A DNA stretch of 64,000 nucleotides from Kudoa neothunni (taxonomy: Eukaryota; Cnidaria), in NCBI GenBank assembly GCA_964304625.1, contig OZ199840.1, forward strand, positions 9,548,001-9,612,000, read 5' to 3'. The notes under the pieces are model-generated. The model was not told where the DNA came from and did not search any database. It was given only the letters and a program-made list of their open reading frames with translations. Shown here in pieces: positions 1 to 12,944 of this stretch (positions within the stretch are counted from its first letter, which is position 1; each line of letters starts with the position of its first letter). A program made the position numbers and the translations under genes.

Positions 1-681
1 AGTTAATATTTAAATGAAATTAAAGATTTTTTATTATTCAAACTAATGTGCATGCAAATATTTATCATCAACGAAATAAACTTTTAAACATTTGATTTAA
101 CATAGAACTAGATTTAAGTTATAAAATATTCAACTTTGATAAATAATGTGCCTATGTTTAAAAATATAAGAAAGTATTGGAATATCTACCAATTTTAATT
201 TAAGGAGAAAATAGTAATGAATTTTTTCACATATTTTAGATTCAATAAGGAAAATTATATATAAAATAATTAAAATGCGAGAATATCACGAAAATCATTA
301 AAAACATCATGTGGTAAGTCGATAAAGGAGTAGCCTAGTGGTTTAATAATTTTGGTTTCAAGCGAAATATTATTACTTCAAAGAGCAGCAAAATTAGAGC
401 TAAATAATATTTTTAAATTAACGGAGTAAAAATAATTATGATAAAGTATACGACTTAAATTATCATATATAATACCGGATATTTTTTTGAAAACAAATGG
501 GTCACGGCTAAAAAAGATTGGGAGACACTGCTTTAATGGTATATCTTTTTGTATAGTAAACCAATACCTATTAGATTCCTATTATTTTTCTAATAAAGTT
601 TTGTCTTTGGTTTGACGAAAAAAGTTTTTTCGAGCAATTATTGTATAAGTTTTAATTTTCATTTTATCTCGTAATGGTCGT

Positions 682-1373
682 TGGGGTGAAATTTACCCCA
701 TATTTTTTTGGATTAAAAATATTTCAAAAGATGTAAACAATTTATAACGTAAATATAATCAAATTCCTATGAGTAGTTTTTGTAGAAAGTAAGGAAATGT
801 TAGATCAATTGATTAAGGCGCATGCGCCAATTATATGAAATGAGTGATTTTCTTAAAGAAGTCGTTGAACAATTAAACAAAATGTTGTTGACAACAAATA
901 CCACTAACAAAGCAATAAAAATAGGTCTCAGCATTGTTTATACACCCCAACAGGAACCTCTTCTTAATGCAAAGCGAGAAACACGTGGATACAGTGAGAG
1001 GAAAAATGATAAAAAATTTCTTAAACGGCGCGAATATTGTTATAAATTTTATTGTCAATTTCACTCATTTAAAAACTGTTTTAACTTACCGTAACTTTCA
1101 AGAATTCTTCGTATGTTTTGTTTTAATATTTCAACTGGCGCAACACATTTAATTCCGCTGCATCAACGCAATTACTTTTTTTAATGAAACATCGATGTGT
1201 ACCGATATGGGACGGGTCGTAAACGAAGCTGATTATCGCGTGAATTACGTCAACATTTAATATACATTTACCAGTGTTTTATCCAAAGGAATTATGAATT
1301 ATTCTATGATATTGATTATTAGATTTTTTTAAAGTGTTATAATTCAAAAAAATGTGGGGTGAAATTTACCCCA
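682..1373. repeat. Two identical 19-bp GGGGT/ACCCC palindromes
   Basis: The palindrome TGGGGTGAAATTTACCCCA occurs at 682-700 and again, unchanged, at 1355-1373. Similar GGGGTCC/GGACCCC palindromes sit just inside the ends of the piggyBac-like element at 26393-27745. The pair may therefore be subterminal repeats of an old piggyBac-type element lying between them. I could not find clear TTAA-flanked termini, so the element itself is not called. Confidence 0.45.
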
Positions 1374-2395
1374 AAGTCCAATACACGTTCAAGGTTTTTG
1401 GTATCTAACATTTTTTGTTCGGATACCGAAATTTCGTTTAGACAAAGCTTACTGTGTGCGCTTGCGCGAAATGGAAATTTGGTGGTCGCTACAGGTTATA
1501 TTTTTCACGATTCTAAGTTTGATTTATTTTTAAAATGCAATTTTACTATATATAAGTTAGAATAATGATTAAAAGGTAAGAACATTGCTTTAAGATGTAG
1601 TAAAATCTAGATCTAATGTGGGATGCCCGCGCATACCATTGAGAAGTGAAAACATAATATTACTGCATTGTATTAGAATGAAACTTTCTAAATTCAACAA
1701 CTGAGTTATTATTAATAAATTAATCATTTCTTTCCGATTCGTATATTGTAGGTTGTATAAATAAAGATCATAAGAATAATTAAAACACTAATAAGTAGAA
1801 GTTTCGCAGAGTTCTCCATAAAGATTTTTAATATTTCTTCTTTATTTAAGATAAGACTTACGCTAATGACCTTCTATTAATTGGTGAAAATTACGACTCG
1901 CTAAGATTTTTGGGGGTGAGAGTGTTGCGGAAAAAGTACTAAAGTGTGATTATTGTTGGATTGAGCCAGCTCCATAGATACATTGATCTTATGAAATCAC
2001 TGATAATTTTTATAAACTTGGAGAGTATAACCTCTTATTTGTTATATTAAATTACACCTGAAAATGTAGAAGGTAATTTGCCTCGCTCAAACATTGGTCT
2101 GTTCACAATGAAGATGGTTGCATTTTGAACTCCAAATATTATATTATTTATGTCCCATTGTCACTGTTAATCAACGATAAAATTAAATTAAATAACAATC
2201 AAATGCATCGTAAAAATAAACCCACGTGACATTTAATCAGGCGCTAATCTTGACTTCAGCGTACTTTTATCCGAAAATTCCAACCAAAAGTGTTTCAGAG
2301 TGCACTTTCGGAAATATTGGTTAATGAAATTTTTCTATTTAGAATAAACGTTTATTTCAAGCAAATTTAAAAAAATCGTTTTAATTGCGCAATTT

Positions 2396-2502
2396 TTGGC
2401 TAATCTTCTTATATATGTTTACAAGTGATTATTATTATAACATTGAATACTGTATTATAATAATAATAATCACTTGTAAACATATATAAGAAGATTAGCC
2501 AA
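2396..2502. repeat. Long near-perfect inverted repeat (about 45-bp arms)
   Basis: The left arm (2396-2440) is repeated as its reverse complement ending at 2502. The loop is about 14 nt. The only arm difference I see is one extra TAA triplet in the right arm. Near identity over about 45 bp in otherwise drifting DNA suggests a recent fold-back duplication, a hairpin MITE, or a small-RNA precursor. I see no flanking target-site duplication. Confidence 0.9.
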
Positions 2503-3380
2503 CAAAATTATAAATTACATGTATCAACAAGCAAGTCGATTGTATTAGTGTAGCAAAATTTTACTATTTTCTTATTTTTATTGTATTTTTTATTTTGTAA
2601 AAGGTTCTTTCTACAAAAATGACACGTGAAAAAACAATGGATAGAATTTTTTTCTTACGAATTTTAATTGTAATTAAACTATAAAGTTTTGCAAATTGTC
2701 GCTTTAAATATTTCATGACAAAATTTCTTCAATAAAATGAGTTTAACTTTTGTTGTAAAGCAAATAATTGAATAAAGAAAATTTATAAACTAAAGCAATT
2801 ATTAATTGATTGTTTCGAATTTTTACCAAGTTTGTAGTCGATTTATAAAAAATGATAGAGCAGATATTTTATAATATCATGGGTAAAATTTATTTAATGT
2901 TTGAATCGTGTAATTTTGGGAGCAAAATATTATTAAAATTGTTGTTGAAGAGTATCCATACTTTAGAAATTAATGTATGAATATTGGTATGGATTTTCAT
3001 TGGTTTTTTTAAATTTAACAACGATTTCACGTGTGTCGACGGCGTTGAATTCGGAATTTGGTAGAAAAATTAGAAATTATCTTAATTAGCTGAATCCTTT
3101 CTCTCGATATTATTTTATTTTATTATGAATTATAATGGGAGGATACACGGAAAAAGATGCGTAAAAATGTATTTTTAGATCCCTAATCCTATCCTATTAC
3201 CAGATCAAAAACTCACATAAATTTAAAATAAACATTCGTTAACCCAAATTCCCCTAACACTAAAAATTAGCATACGCATTTAAATAATATAATTAACATA
3301 TTTTAACCGATGGACAGCTATAATTAATGAAACCCTTAATATTAACACAGATCACGTGATCTAACATATATAATCCTCAA

Positions 3381-3458
3381 TGTGATACGTCAAAGTCTCA
3401 ATTTTAGAATAAAGGATCGAAATACTTTATTCTAAAATTGAGACTTTGACGTATCACA
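3381..3458. repeat. Perfect 34-bp-arm hairpin
   Basis: Bases 3381-3414 and 3425-3458 are exact reverse complements of 34 nt, separated by a 10-nt loop. The arms begin TGTGATACGTCAAAG. A transcript would fold into a 34-bp duplex, longer than a usual microRNA stem arm but fit for a Dicer-type enzyme. It could equally be a tiny fold-back element. No gene overlaps it. Confidence 0.95.
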
Positions 3459-5466
3459 TCACATTTAGGGCTTATGTACCATTTTCTTTATTCCATATTG
3501 TATATTGTCATGTTATTATTATTTTAGATATTGGCGATTGAACATTTAAATTATTAATTAATTACACTGTAAAAAATATGTTAGTGATGATTTTTGTCAA
3601 TTAAACACTATTTGCATAGTCATTTTAAATGAACTATTATTGTAAAATATTTAAGGTTAGAAGCATTTGTGAATTCTAGAAAAAGTATTAAATCAACGTC
3701 ACAAATTCATTCGATTAGAGAAACAGCATACATATAAAAACCGAAAAATTTCCTCAAAAGAATGTTTCGAAAGAAAAACAAAATAAAATACATTAAGCAA
3801 TCCTGATTCCTATAGTATTATAATGATTCCTTATATATTTTACTTCACATTTCCATGTAAAGTTCGAAGTTCGCTAGGCACATTATCCAAGAATCAAAGC
3901 TAATTTCATTTCTAATGTTAACCTTGTACATAAAAACCCCACCGAAAACTTGCCATCATTTTTATGAGTACAATGTAAGACGGGTAATAAATAATCTTTT
4001 GGGTTGTAGAGAATGTGCCGATCACCAGCAATGTTGAAGAATTGGCATTTTTAGTTCAAGCACAATAATTAACATATTGCCTTCCTAAAAATGGGTTCGA
4101 ATAAATATACTTTCTTATCAAAAAAGTTTGTATTTTTAGTTTATATTTGATTGTTGGTCAAAAATACAAAAACTTCTCCAAGTTGATGTATGTATTCACA
4201 TACAATAGGATAATTGTTTGGAAAGTAACCTTTAAGTTATTCGAGGCACTTAAAAGTTTCTTTCGAATTATAATATTCTTCATAATTTTCCAAACAATCA
4301 GAACCAGATGAATTCCCCATAATATCCGGAATCTTCATTTTATATCGTAGTTGCCAACATATTCAGAACAACTAGTGACATTCTCCTCGTTTATAGATTC
4401 AAGTAAATTGAAGAAATGTTTTAATCCGATAAGACCAAAGATTCTTCTTTATTTCCTGTTGTATCTAAATGATACTTATTTAACTAAAACCCTTTCATGG
4501 TCAATTTTATCACATACATCGAAAATAAATCCTACTTTAATAAAAAATAAATATAATTTATTTGTCACATTTACCTAGGTTCTTTTTTTCAAAATAAGGC
4601 ATCTAGAATGTTTAAGGGCTTGAGTTCGTTGGAATTTAAATTAAAAAAAGTTGATCTCTTTATAAAATACACTTTTCGAATGAGTATTAAAGGAATAATA
4701 GCACTTTGATCCATGGGTTATAATAATGAAATTGTGTTTCTAGGAAAAAAGGTTAATTCGATACTGGAGGATTCTAACGGTGGGTGGCCATTTACAACGG
4801 ACTCATGTTTTTCATCTAACATTGTTGAACCTAATAAAGTGTAACATTTTTTTGAGCGGCTGGATCATTTAATTAACATCCCGTTAGAAAGGACATAACA
4901 TCATCCTAAATAAAAAATTTTACCAAAAAATATATCTTGATGGATTAAAATATTAATTATAGTCTAGTGTTGTTGGTAGAATAAAAATGTTCCACCTAAA
5001 TTAAAAACTTGTTGAATATATAATTATACAAAACTTCAATTGCAATTTCCAATCATCAACAGCTTCTGCATCTTTATTAATTTCAGTTTTCTTTGATAAG
5101 ATTTTCTAAAGTAGATATAAACTTTAGACAAATTTTTAAGAGAATGGCTACTCGCTTTCGGAGGAAGTTGACATTTACGATACTTTACTACATTATGTTT
5201 CTCCTTAAAAGCAAATCGTTTATGAGTTTTTTATAATCAAATTGCAAAGCAGGTTGAAAACTGCGCCCATCCCTAACACGGCAAAAAATAAGCGCACACT
5301 ACACAAAAATGACGATAATGGAATTTTTACGGCATAAATCGACAAAATAAATATTCTAAAATGTATTTTTTGTTTTATTTATTAATTTAATGCAGATAAA
5401 TTAATAAAACACATTAAAACTCACTTAATTTATGCGTAAGATAAAAAAAGTGCGAATTAGCCTTCA

Positions 5467-6881
5467 CCCATCGTACGAGGATTTTCGGCCATAAAAAACT
5501 TATAATCGCAATTAAAAATTCATCTGTCTCATCACAAATATTCCCAAAATTCAAAATGTCAAGTTTACAGTTTATCCCTATGACTTAATACAGTATTTCA
5601 ACATCTAAATGCAACGGCGTCGGATTAAGATTAAACTGATTCGCGAAATTACAGATAACCACGTCGGATCATAACTCCCCACAGCTAAACGTCACCGAAA
5701 GAAAATATGTTTCTTTAGACGGCCCAAAGAAAGAAATTGCCATTAGGTTATCCAAAGTATATGGCGTTAGTTAAACTGTTTTTGAGAGATGTTAAGGAAA
5801 ATTGTACCTATGGCCGAATTGCCACAACAATTGGCGTTGGCGTTCACATATCAACATTTCCACGGTTCTTCAAAAAAAGAATTCGAGGATGACGATGGGC
5901 CCGATGAAGAATGCATTCCTAACAAAAGAGACGGGGACAGGAGGTCAAAATTGACAACCATCCTCAAAAAATTTCAATGGTACCTCCCTGTTGCGAGAAA
6001 TTTTCAGGATTGCATATCAAAACGCAAAAGTGTTTTAATTAATTAACAACAAATGTTATATTTATTAGTTGTTTTAGAATATCTGCAATGTAAAACACTC
6101 CATTTTCCTGTAATTCACATTGATGAGTGTGGCTTCTCGCTCTCTATGAGACGAATATTTGGAAGGTCATTTTCAGGTTCAAGAGCGAACTTGAAAATAA
6201 AAAGTATTCGATCCAAAAACATCACATTGCTAACCGCTATTAGCCCTGAAAAGGTTTGGACATTTCGGCTGGGAAATAACACTGTGAATTAGCAGGTTTT
6301 CCATATTATCATAGAAGAACTTCTTGATGAATTATCGAACGACGGAATTCAAAGCGCGTTGTTAATTATGAACAATGTAAGGTTTCATAAAACAGATCTT
6401 ATTCGGCAAAAAATTGGTTCAAATGGGCACACACTTTTGTCTCTGCCTCCGTATTCATCATTCCTCAACCCTATAGAGGAATTCGTTCACCAAGTAAAAT
6501 CGATTGTCTGAAGAAAAACGTCCACAAATACAGATGAATTAATGGAAGCTACATGAATAGTCCTGATGAAATAACATCTGTCCAACTTCAGAGTTATTCT
6601 AATCACACAAAGTCATATCTCCCAAGATGTTTAAATGTGGAAGAAATAGAAAATTAATACTTATATGTTTCCTAATTTATTAATCCATATTGACAACATC
6701 ACTGTTGCATTCAAGTCTTGAAATACTGTATTATGTAGTTTTTGATTAAAAAATAATGGTGTATTAAATAATACATTCATTTATTCTTAATTTAATAACC
6801 AATACTTGATTATTAAATTCTAATTATATTCTAAACTTGTAATCTGCCAACGTTAGAATTCTTAGTGGGTTGCACGATGGG
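5467..6881 (+). mobile_element. Tc1/mariner (IS630-like DDE) transposon, dead
   Basis: A 1.4-kb element bounded by imperfect inverted ends CCCATCGTACGA (5467) and its partner, ending 6881, with a TA following on the right. Inside lies a broken transposase with the DDE_3-type order: HIDECGF, then LIMNNVRFHK, then PPYSSFLNPIEEF. Length, ends and protein agree with a Tc1/mariner superfamily element. The TIR match is short (about 10 of 12) and the left TA is not evident, so the exact boundaries are less sure than the transposase. Confidence 0.65.
5700..6655 (+). pseudogene. Broken IS630/Tc1-type transposase
   Basis: This is the transposase of the 5467-6881 element. A helix-turn-helix remnant is visible near 5725-5775 (a GPKKEIAIRLSKVYGVS-like stretch). 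It is followed by a frame at 5789-6046 and then the catalytic region from 6053. The first catalytic aspartate is in HIDE. The second position, normally D in a MDNVxFH motif, is N here (LIMNNVRFHK), and the third residue is E in NPIEE. In-frame stops occur at 6044-6046, at 6290-6292 and after KSIV, and the N-terminal part is out of frame. It cannot make active transposase. It is a plain DNA-transposon relic, not a host gene. Confidence 0.8.
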
Positions 6882-7330
6882 TATATCTATTAGGTATTCA
6901 TCTAATGGAAATTTTTGGCTCGGCGGAAATTTTCAAAGTCAATTAATTTATTAATAAACAAAAAAATAGTTTTTTAACGATCAATTTCGAATTTACCGGA
7001 TATTTCTTTGAGGTAGTAAACTTCTACGGATAAGCGATTCACACTGGCTTATGAATAATAGAAGATTAACAATAAACGTTGGTAGAAATTGTACGGCGAC
7101 AAAAAGTAACCACCAATAAACGAGAGCAATTGAAACAAGCGACTACTAATTATAGATTCACGAATAAATATTTAGCTAATATCTGTCTCGTCAGCGAAAG
7201 AAAGGTTGAACCAAACTTTGAGTTTATCACAGAAACTGTCGTGCAACCGCACTAAGGGTTTAGGTTTCAAGATTCTGTCTGGCAACCAGTGGACAGCGAA
7301 GATAGTCAAGATAAACTGCAAGAAAAAACG

Positions 7331-8670
7331 CTACAACCTGCGGGCATTGTTGTAAAAAGCCATAACCACCATATAGATTGAAACCAATTGAATAAACAAG
7401 GGGAACACAATAGGGACTCTGAATCTGGCGACTAAATCTTTCCTTTTGATTTTAAAGTAGATTAACCGCGGTCATCACCATAAAGTAGAACATCCATGTG
7501 ACAAAGGCGGCGTAATCTAGCAAAACTTCATATTTGGTCGGGACAAAGATGGAGGAAGACAGCAGAATGAAAAACAACGAGACAATAGGGGTTCTTTGGG
7601 TGCGGTGGAGAAGCGAGAACATTCTTGGAATTTCTCTCTCGTATCCAGACACGAGTGCCACTCTAGCCACTGACCAACATTCCACCATTACAAGCACCGA
7701 AAGCCGAGCAGCAAATGAAGATTGGAATAATAAAGCTGGCCTTGCCGTACATTGCAGAGGCGAAATCAATAGCTACGGTAGCAGACGATGATACTGTATC
7801 ATAGCCAAGCACGCTGATGTACGCAATTATAGTGGAGGTGTAGAGAAGAAGTACCACTATTACTCCAGATCCAATGGCAAGCGGTAGATCTCTGGAAGGA
7901 TTGATCATCTCTTCCAACAATAGCACCAGGACCGTTCCATCCTTCATAACTCCACAACACGTTGATAAAAACTGTGCCAAGGAATAAGGGGTTGAATTCG
8001 GCGATAGTGAAAGGAGCTTTCAAATATTTCACATTTCCCATACCCATCCAAACGAATCCAGTAATGATAATAATCAATAAAGCCAACATTTTTGGTGACC
8101 GTGAAAAAAATTTGAGTCTTATTGGCCAATTTAATGCTGACCACATTAATAAAGAAGACAGTAACTAATATGAAGAAAATTTAGCCGGCAGAGAAAAACA
8201 AAAAACTCCTACAGAGAACGGCATATGCAACCAACATGGTTGGCACCTCCGTTTTTTTGCAGTTGGGAAGAAACATTTCGACAAAGTACTTTCCAGTGGT
8301 GATACCAAGTGCAGCAAAGGTGATACTCTTCACAATGAACACATATGCATATGTGAATGTAACACCGAATCGATATCCAAAAGATTCGGCAAGATAGGTA
8401 CGTTCACCACCGGATTTTGGAATAAGACCTCCAAGTTCAGCATAAGAAAAGCCCACCAGCCAACGAAAATCACTCCTCCTATTGTCCAATAAATAATTAA
8501 AAGACCGATACTGGGAGGGGTGGGCCTTCATGGTGGACCCGACAGTCATAAAAATTCCAGAGCCCACAATACATCCAACAACAATGGAGAATGCACCGAG
8601 AAACCCGATGGTTTTGTTGGATGAGCGTTGAATGTTTTTTTTTCTCGCCTTCCTCAATCTCCAAAGACAT
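7331..8670 (-). pseudogene. SLC7-type amino-acid transporter pseudogene
   Basis: Read on the minus strand, pieces of an APC-superfamily SLC7 transporter follow one another in the right order. They are TM1 with VVGCIVGSGIF, the SYAELGG-PKSGGE segment, NVLWSYEGWN, then EEMINPSRDLPLA, CCSAFGACNGG, REIPRMFSLLH, and a C-terminal TM ending at 7331. Intact family members are about 500 residues. Here the pieces sit in different frames, with at least six frame changes and one in-frame TAA near 8178, and no GT-AG pairs at the joins. Neighbouring host genes have an intron every 50-300 bp, whereas this copy is continuous. That suggests a processed retrocopy, although a decayed intron-poor gene is possible. 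The natural start would be the ATG at 8668-8670, already out of frame with TM1 across a run of A. Confidence 0.85.
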
Positions 8671-10455
8671 ACCTGCTAAACACTGCTCAATAGTAATCCA
8701 CGCTTAAGATGTTATTCGCTTAAAGGATCAAACCGATTCTTACCACATCAATAACGACTAACATTAATCCATTAAATGAAGCTTTCCAGTGGGCGTTAGC
8801 AAGGCGCAATATAGATAAAATGGTGATGATATTTGGAGTATAATAGATAACTCTAATCGTCTGGATGTTCGAGCAAATTTGAGAATTCTCCCTCGTCGTT
8901 GTTGAAGGTTTATACACTAAAGCACCATCCAATTACAGCCCACATATATTTTTAACAAAATAATCAACAAGCTTCTCAAAGTACTTTAGACAATAATTGA
9001 AAAATGCAAATAAAATTAATGACATTTGTTTTGCAATATTCTTAAACATGACTGTGGGTTAATCCTTAAGGTATGTTAATGTAAAGTTTACAATGTCGAA
9101 TTGATTGATATGATTGAAACTTTAAGGTTATAATACATTAATTGTTTAGTTGTATAATAAGAAAACTTTAAAAAGTCTCTTTTGGTGATTTACCGCAGAA
9201 GGAACTTAGGGGTCTTTCACCTCACAGGGATTAGGAAAACGTGTGAATGATTAAAATTTAATCGTTACAAATTATTTAGACGAAATTAATTAAAAAACAA
9301 TAATTTCATTAGATTTTGCCCAGGTGTAACAAATTTTTCATTTAATATAAATTTTTTCCTTATTTTTATCCTAATAATTATGTAAATATAGGAATATCAT
9401 AATGCAAATACTAGATTATAACATGCAATAACAATAAAATGTCTAGAGTTTGCCTAATCTGACAATCTAATTTTGTATACTACACAATTAACTGTTTGAT
9501 CCCGTGTCTTTAGGGTGTTATAGGTAAAAGTGCATAACAGGTAGGTCGGTAGATTTGTTATTAATCTCTGTGTTTATTTGTTGTGTTATTATTATTTAGC
9601 TATTCAGTGTTATTGATAAGTCGCATTATAAATGTGAGTAAAGTTGAATTTGATTTTAAGATGTATTACGACAAAAATATTGATAAAACTGACTTAATTT
9701 ACATTCCACATCTGAAAGTCATAAAATGAGCTCATAAATTAATGCAAACTCCATGACTGTTTCCAATAGCTAAGAAAGCTGTGAATGAATCCAACGAATA
9801 CAATTAAAAACGAAACTAATTGCTTATATTAAAATTTAAACTTTATTTGTATCCCATCTTTTTGATTATCATTTTAGTATACACGAAGAATACCCCCAAA
9901 CATTCGTGTTATAGTTAAAAATTTGTTTTAATAGGAATGTATACTTCAATTACTTCTAAATAATTTTTCTAATATGGATGAACCTTATGATTGGTCACAT
10001 ATAGGTGGAAATTTTGCCAGCAATAAAAAAACATCGAAAATTCATTGAAAACCCGTAAAAATTTATTTTTGATATTACATCTGACAAATATGTTTTGATG
10101 GAAAAATTAATATTTCTATTTGTGACGTCTTCAATGATCTTTTTACCTCCAATACCGCATTTAATACCAAGGTCTTTATTGATAGTTTGTTGGGATACAT
10201 TAATTTTTGCGAATAATTCCTATTATCGTGATTAGTTGATCAGAATTTGTCAAAAAATGTATCTACAACCCATCAAAATGCTCTAAGTTTTTTTTTGCAA
10301 TTAAGAGATTATATCACTAAGTTGTATATAACAGTATTCATGTTATAATATAGTAGTATCTACGGTTCAATAAAGAATGACTAATTTTTCGATTAATAAC
10401 ATTGAAATACATAATTTGAACTTAAATTTTTAATCTATCTATATACATCTATATA
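8671..10455. other. Intergenic, nothing recognised
   Basis: AT-rich and without a supported gene. The frame at 8720-8932 (-) lies upstream of the transporter pseudogene but does not resemble an SLC7 N terminus. No repeat copies were recognised. Confidence 0.55.
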
Positions 10456-11073
10456 CAGTCGAATCTAGATTATCCGGAATAAATTTTAAATATTATTTGG
10501 ATATTATTGGCATTACGTGCCAATAAATGTTCGATTACCCGGAAATTGGAAGAACTATTTAATCACATTTCCGGATAAAAGTAGTGCAAATCACCGTACC
10601 ACATATACAATGTAACATATATACCAATGCGACATTTAAAATGACACTATTTCTAGATTATTTATTAATGAATTTATCGTTTAAAACCTCAGTTAAGCAT
10701 CTAGTTAATACATAAATTTGTACTATATCTGAACGTACACCTTTATATATATTAAACCTACATTAATCACCAATTATTTAAAAAAAACAGATTACTCCTC
10801 TGTTCTGTGGACGTGTAAAAACTGCCATAATTATGTACTGTTTTTCCTTTGAGTCTTCATATTCTTAGGTAATAAATATGTCAAAATTAATAATTTAAAA
10901 ATTTTAATGGCAAAAGTTAAAAGATTTTACTTAATAAATAATTAAAAATTGCTTATTAATCAATTAAACAATACTTTATGTAGAAATTTAAAAAAACCAT
11001 GAGCGTACAAGACTTTGTTTAGGTTAGATTAACCGAAATCTCGTTATCCGGAAAGAAAATCGAGGTTTGACTG
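10456..11073. mobile_element. pogo/Tigger-like MITE with TA duplication
   Basis: A 618-bp element starting CAGTCGAATCTAGATTATCC and ending as the reverse complement of CAGTCAAACCTCGATTTTC. It is flanked by TA on both sides (10454-10455 and 11074-11075). CAGT-start ends with a CGATTATCCGG core and TA duplication are typical of pogo/Tigger members of Tc1/mariner. Internal repeats of the TTATCCGG/TTACCCGG motif occur near 10536 and 10570. There is no transposase frame, so it is non-autonomous. Confidence 0.8.
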
Positions 11074-12402
11074 TACGTAAAGTAGTAATGTTCACTTGTG
11101 TGCGCATTAATCTCCTCCTTATACAGACTTTTTTGACTAATTGAGTTTTTTTAGTATACTGTAAAAAATACAAAAGTAACTAAAAAAATAAAACAAGATT
11201 GTCTGTTTGCTTATAAAGTAGTGAATTGGAGGTAGAAACTTTTTGTAAGCAGATTAGCGCTGGCGATAATAAGATTACTACAGCATGTGGCTCTCAATAC
11301 AATAAAGTGATGGGTGAAAATAAGTTTTATTTCCCGCAGCTGATTCAACTATAAAGCAGTGATATTATGTTTTATATTATTCGAACATAGTTGGAACGTT
11401 CTATAGCGTTTTTGCTTGCGTAGGCTGGGACGGCTAGGTAAATAATCACGTGTTATTTAAATGCGACACTGTTAACAAACTTAGAGATTAGTTGGTTAAT
11501 GCGATTAATATGCCACACGAGTTGAAGGTAATTTTGATTTTTGATTAAGATAAAGTTCATTCCAGGAGAAAGTGGAGAAGAACGGGATATTACCGTTTAG
11601 TTTGATTAACATTGTCTCCAAAAAAAGATACCGTTACTGCAGGTAACCGGTAGTACGTAATCCCCTGGGGACCATAAACAAATTGCGTGCGCTTGATCAT
11701 TTGTTTTACATTATATTTTAACTTTTTAACTTTTTATAATCAGGAAATCGTTAAATTTAATTTAAAAAACAATGAAAAATTATATTATTGATTGTTTCCT
11801 TTCGTGATATTCAAAAAATAATTTCAATTCTTTTACTTAGTCCTGTTCTTTCTTAAAACTGACCGGTCTGTTGTCAGATGCTTCCATTGTCTGAGTTTCG
11901 GAGTCGATTATAACATTGTCAATATGGTTAACTTGACAAATATAATAAATACTATAAAAATTAATATTAAGGCTACCACTTAATGTAGACAGAGGAAATC
12001 TTTAAATGTTTGATTGTAGCAGCCTTGGCACCATTATAAGGAAAACTGAAGTAATATTTTATTATATTTTGTACTTAAAATTATTACCCATTTTTAATAG
12101 TATAATATTCGAAAACCAAAGTCAACCGCAAAAAAATTGAGTACTATCCCCCCCCCCCCCAGTCACGTACAAACAAATGTGAAAGTCCCGCAGTTTTTTA
12201 TTTTAATTATTAGATATTTTAAACATCAATATGATCATAAAATTATTATATAACTTATGCTAAATGACTATCGAAAATATTTTGAAAACAGAACAAATTG
12301 CGTACTATCGGCAACCTACTGTGTTATACTTTGCGTTTAATACTTTAATTGATGGGTCAGTTGAAAGATATAGAGATATTACATATTACAAAACTGATTT
12401 CA
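11074..12402. other. Intergenic with a MITE-end fragment
   Basis: No gene seen. At about 11651-11675 lies GGTAGTACGTAATCCCCT, closely matching the inner end of the TIR MITE at 41068-41610 and suggesting a truncated relative. A run of ten C occurs near 12150. The remainder is featureless. Confidence 0.5.
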
Positions 12403-12406
12403 TTAA

Positions 12407-12944
12407 CCCTTAAACGATATCCTCGTGCGGATTGCACATCCGATACCCGTGGGCTCTAGAAGTCCACCCATTCTAAAAACGCATTATATAAATTAATTAG
12501 ATCATGGGGAGGATTTAATTATCAAAAGCACGGTAACGCGTACGTATGTAGGAAAGTAATGTATATCATGAAATAAACATACATATTATCGATTTAATGT
12601 GTTTTTATGTTCACCACAATTGTTGCAAACTTATTTTTTTCGTTTTCGTTTGAATCATAATTATCACATAAATATGTATCTAACTCATTCGAAGATACAC
12701 TTCCAGGTTCAGAAGATAAAAAATTCATATGATAAACTGGGTTCCTGCATTTTTGAAAAATGATACGATTATGTGATTAATTTGAGTTCGAAACTAGATT
12801 AATGTATTAAATTTTACAGAGATATAGAAGAACTAATTTTAGGAATTTACTTAAAATTCTAGTCTCAAAAATCGATTATTTAGAGGAGTTTTTCCCATTT
12901 TACTGTCCAAATGGGCTCGTGGAGTTCACGGGCATCGTTTAAGG
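12407..12944. mobile_element. piggyBac-like MITE, right flank lost
   Basis: The left end CCCTTAAACGATATCC follows a TTAA at 12403-12406. The right end reads, reversed, CCTTAAACGATGCCCGTG. The terminal match is about 12 of 14 and the subterminal GATACCCGTG motif recurs. TTAA plus CCC ends are the piggyBac signature. On the right the expected TTAA is missing, because a hAT-like end (CAGTATTTCCCAACC) begins at the very next base. No coding potential, so non-autonomous. Confidence 0.6.

Larger units (their letters stand above)
1..5466. other. Gene-poor AT-rich stretch
   Basis: No coding region that I can support. Open frames near 822-1094, 1359-1565 and 4351-4578 are short, low-complexity and resemble no family I know. 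The structured parts are two copies of a 19-bp palindrome (682 and 1355) and two long hairpins (2396-2502 and 3381-3458), listed separately. A weaker inverted pair of about 12 bp lies near 4212 and 4300. The rest looks like decayed non-coding DNA. Confidence 0.6.

Noticed and set aside
822-1152. Protein-coding gene from overlapping frames
   Set aside because: Three frames overlap on both strands, none has family likeness or splice-supported extension.
8720-8932. N-terminal exon of the SLC7-like gene
   Set aside because: The translation has no SLC7 features and the pseudogene shows no introns.
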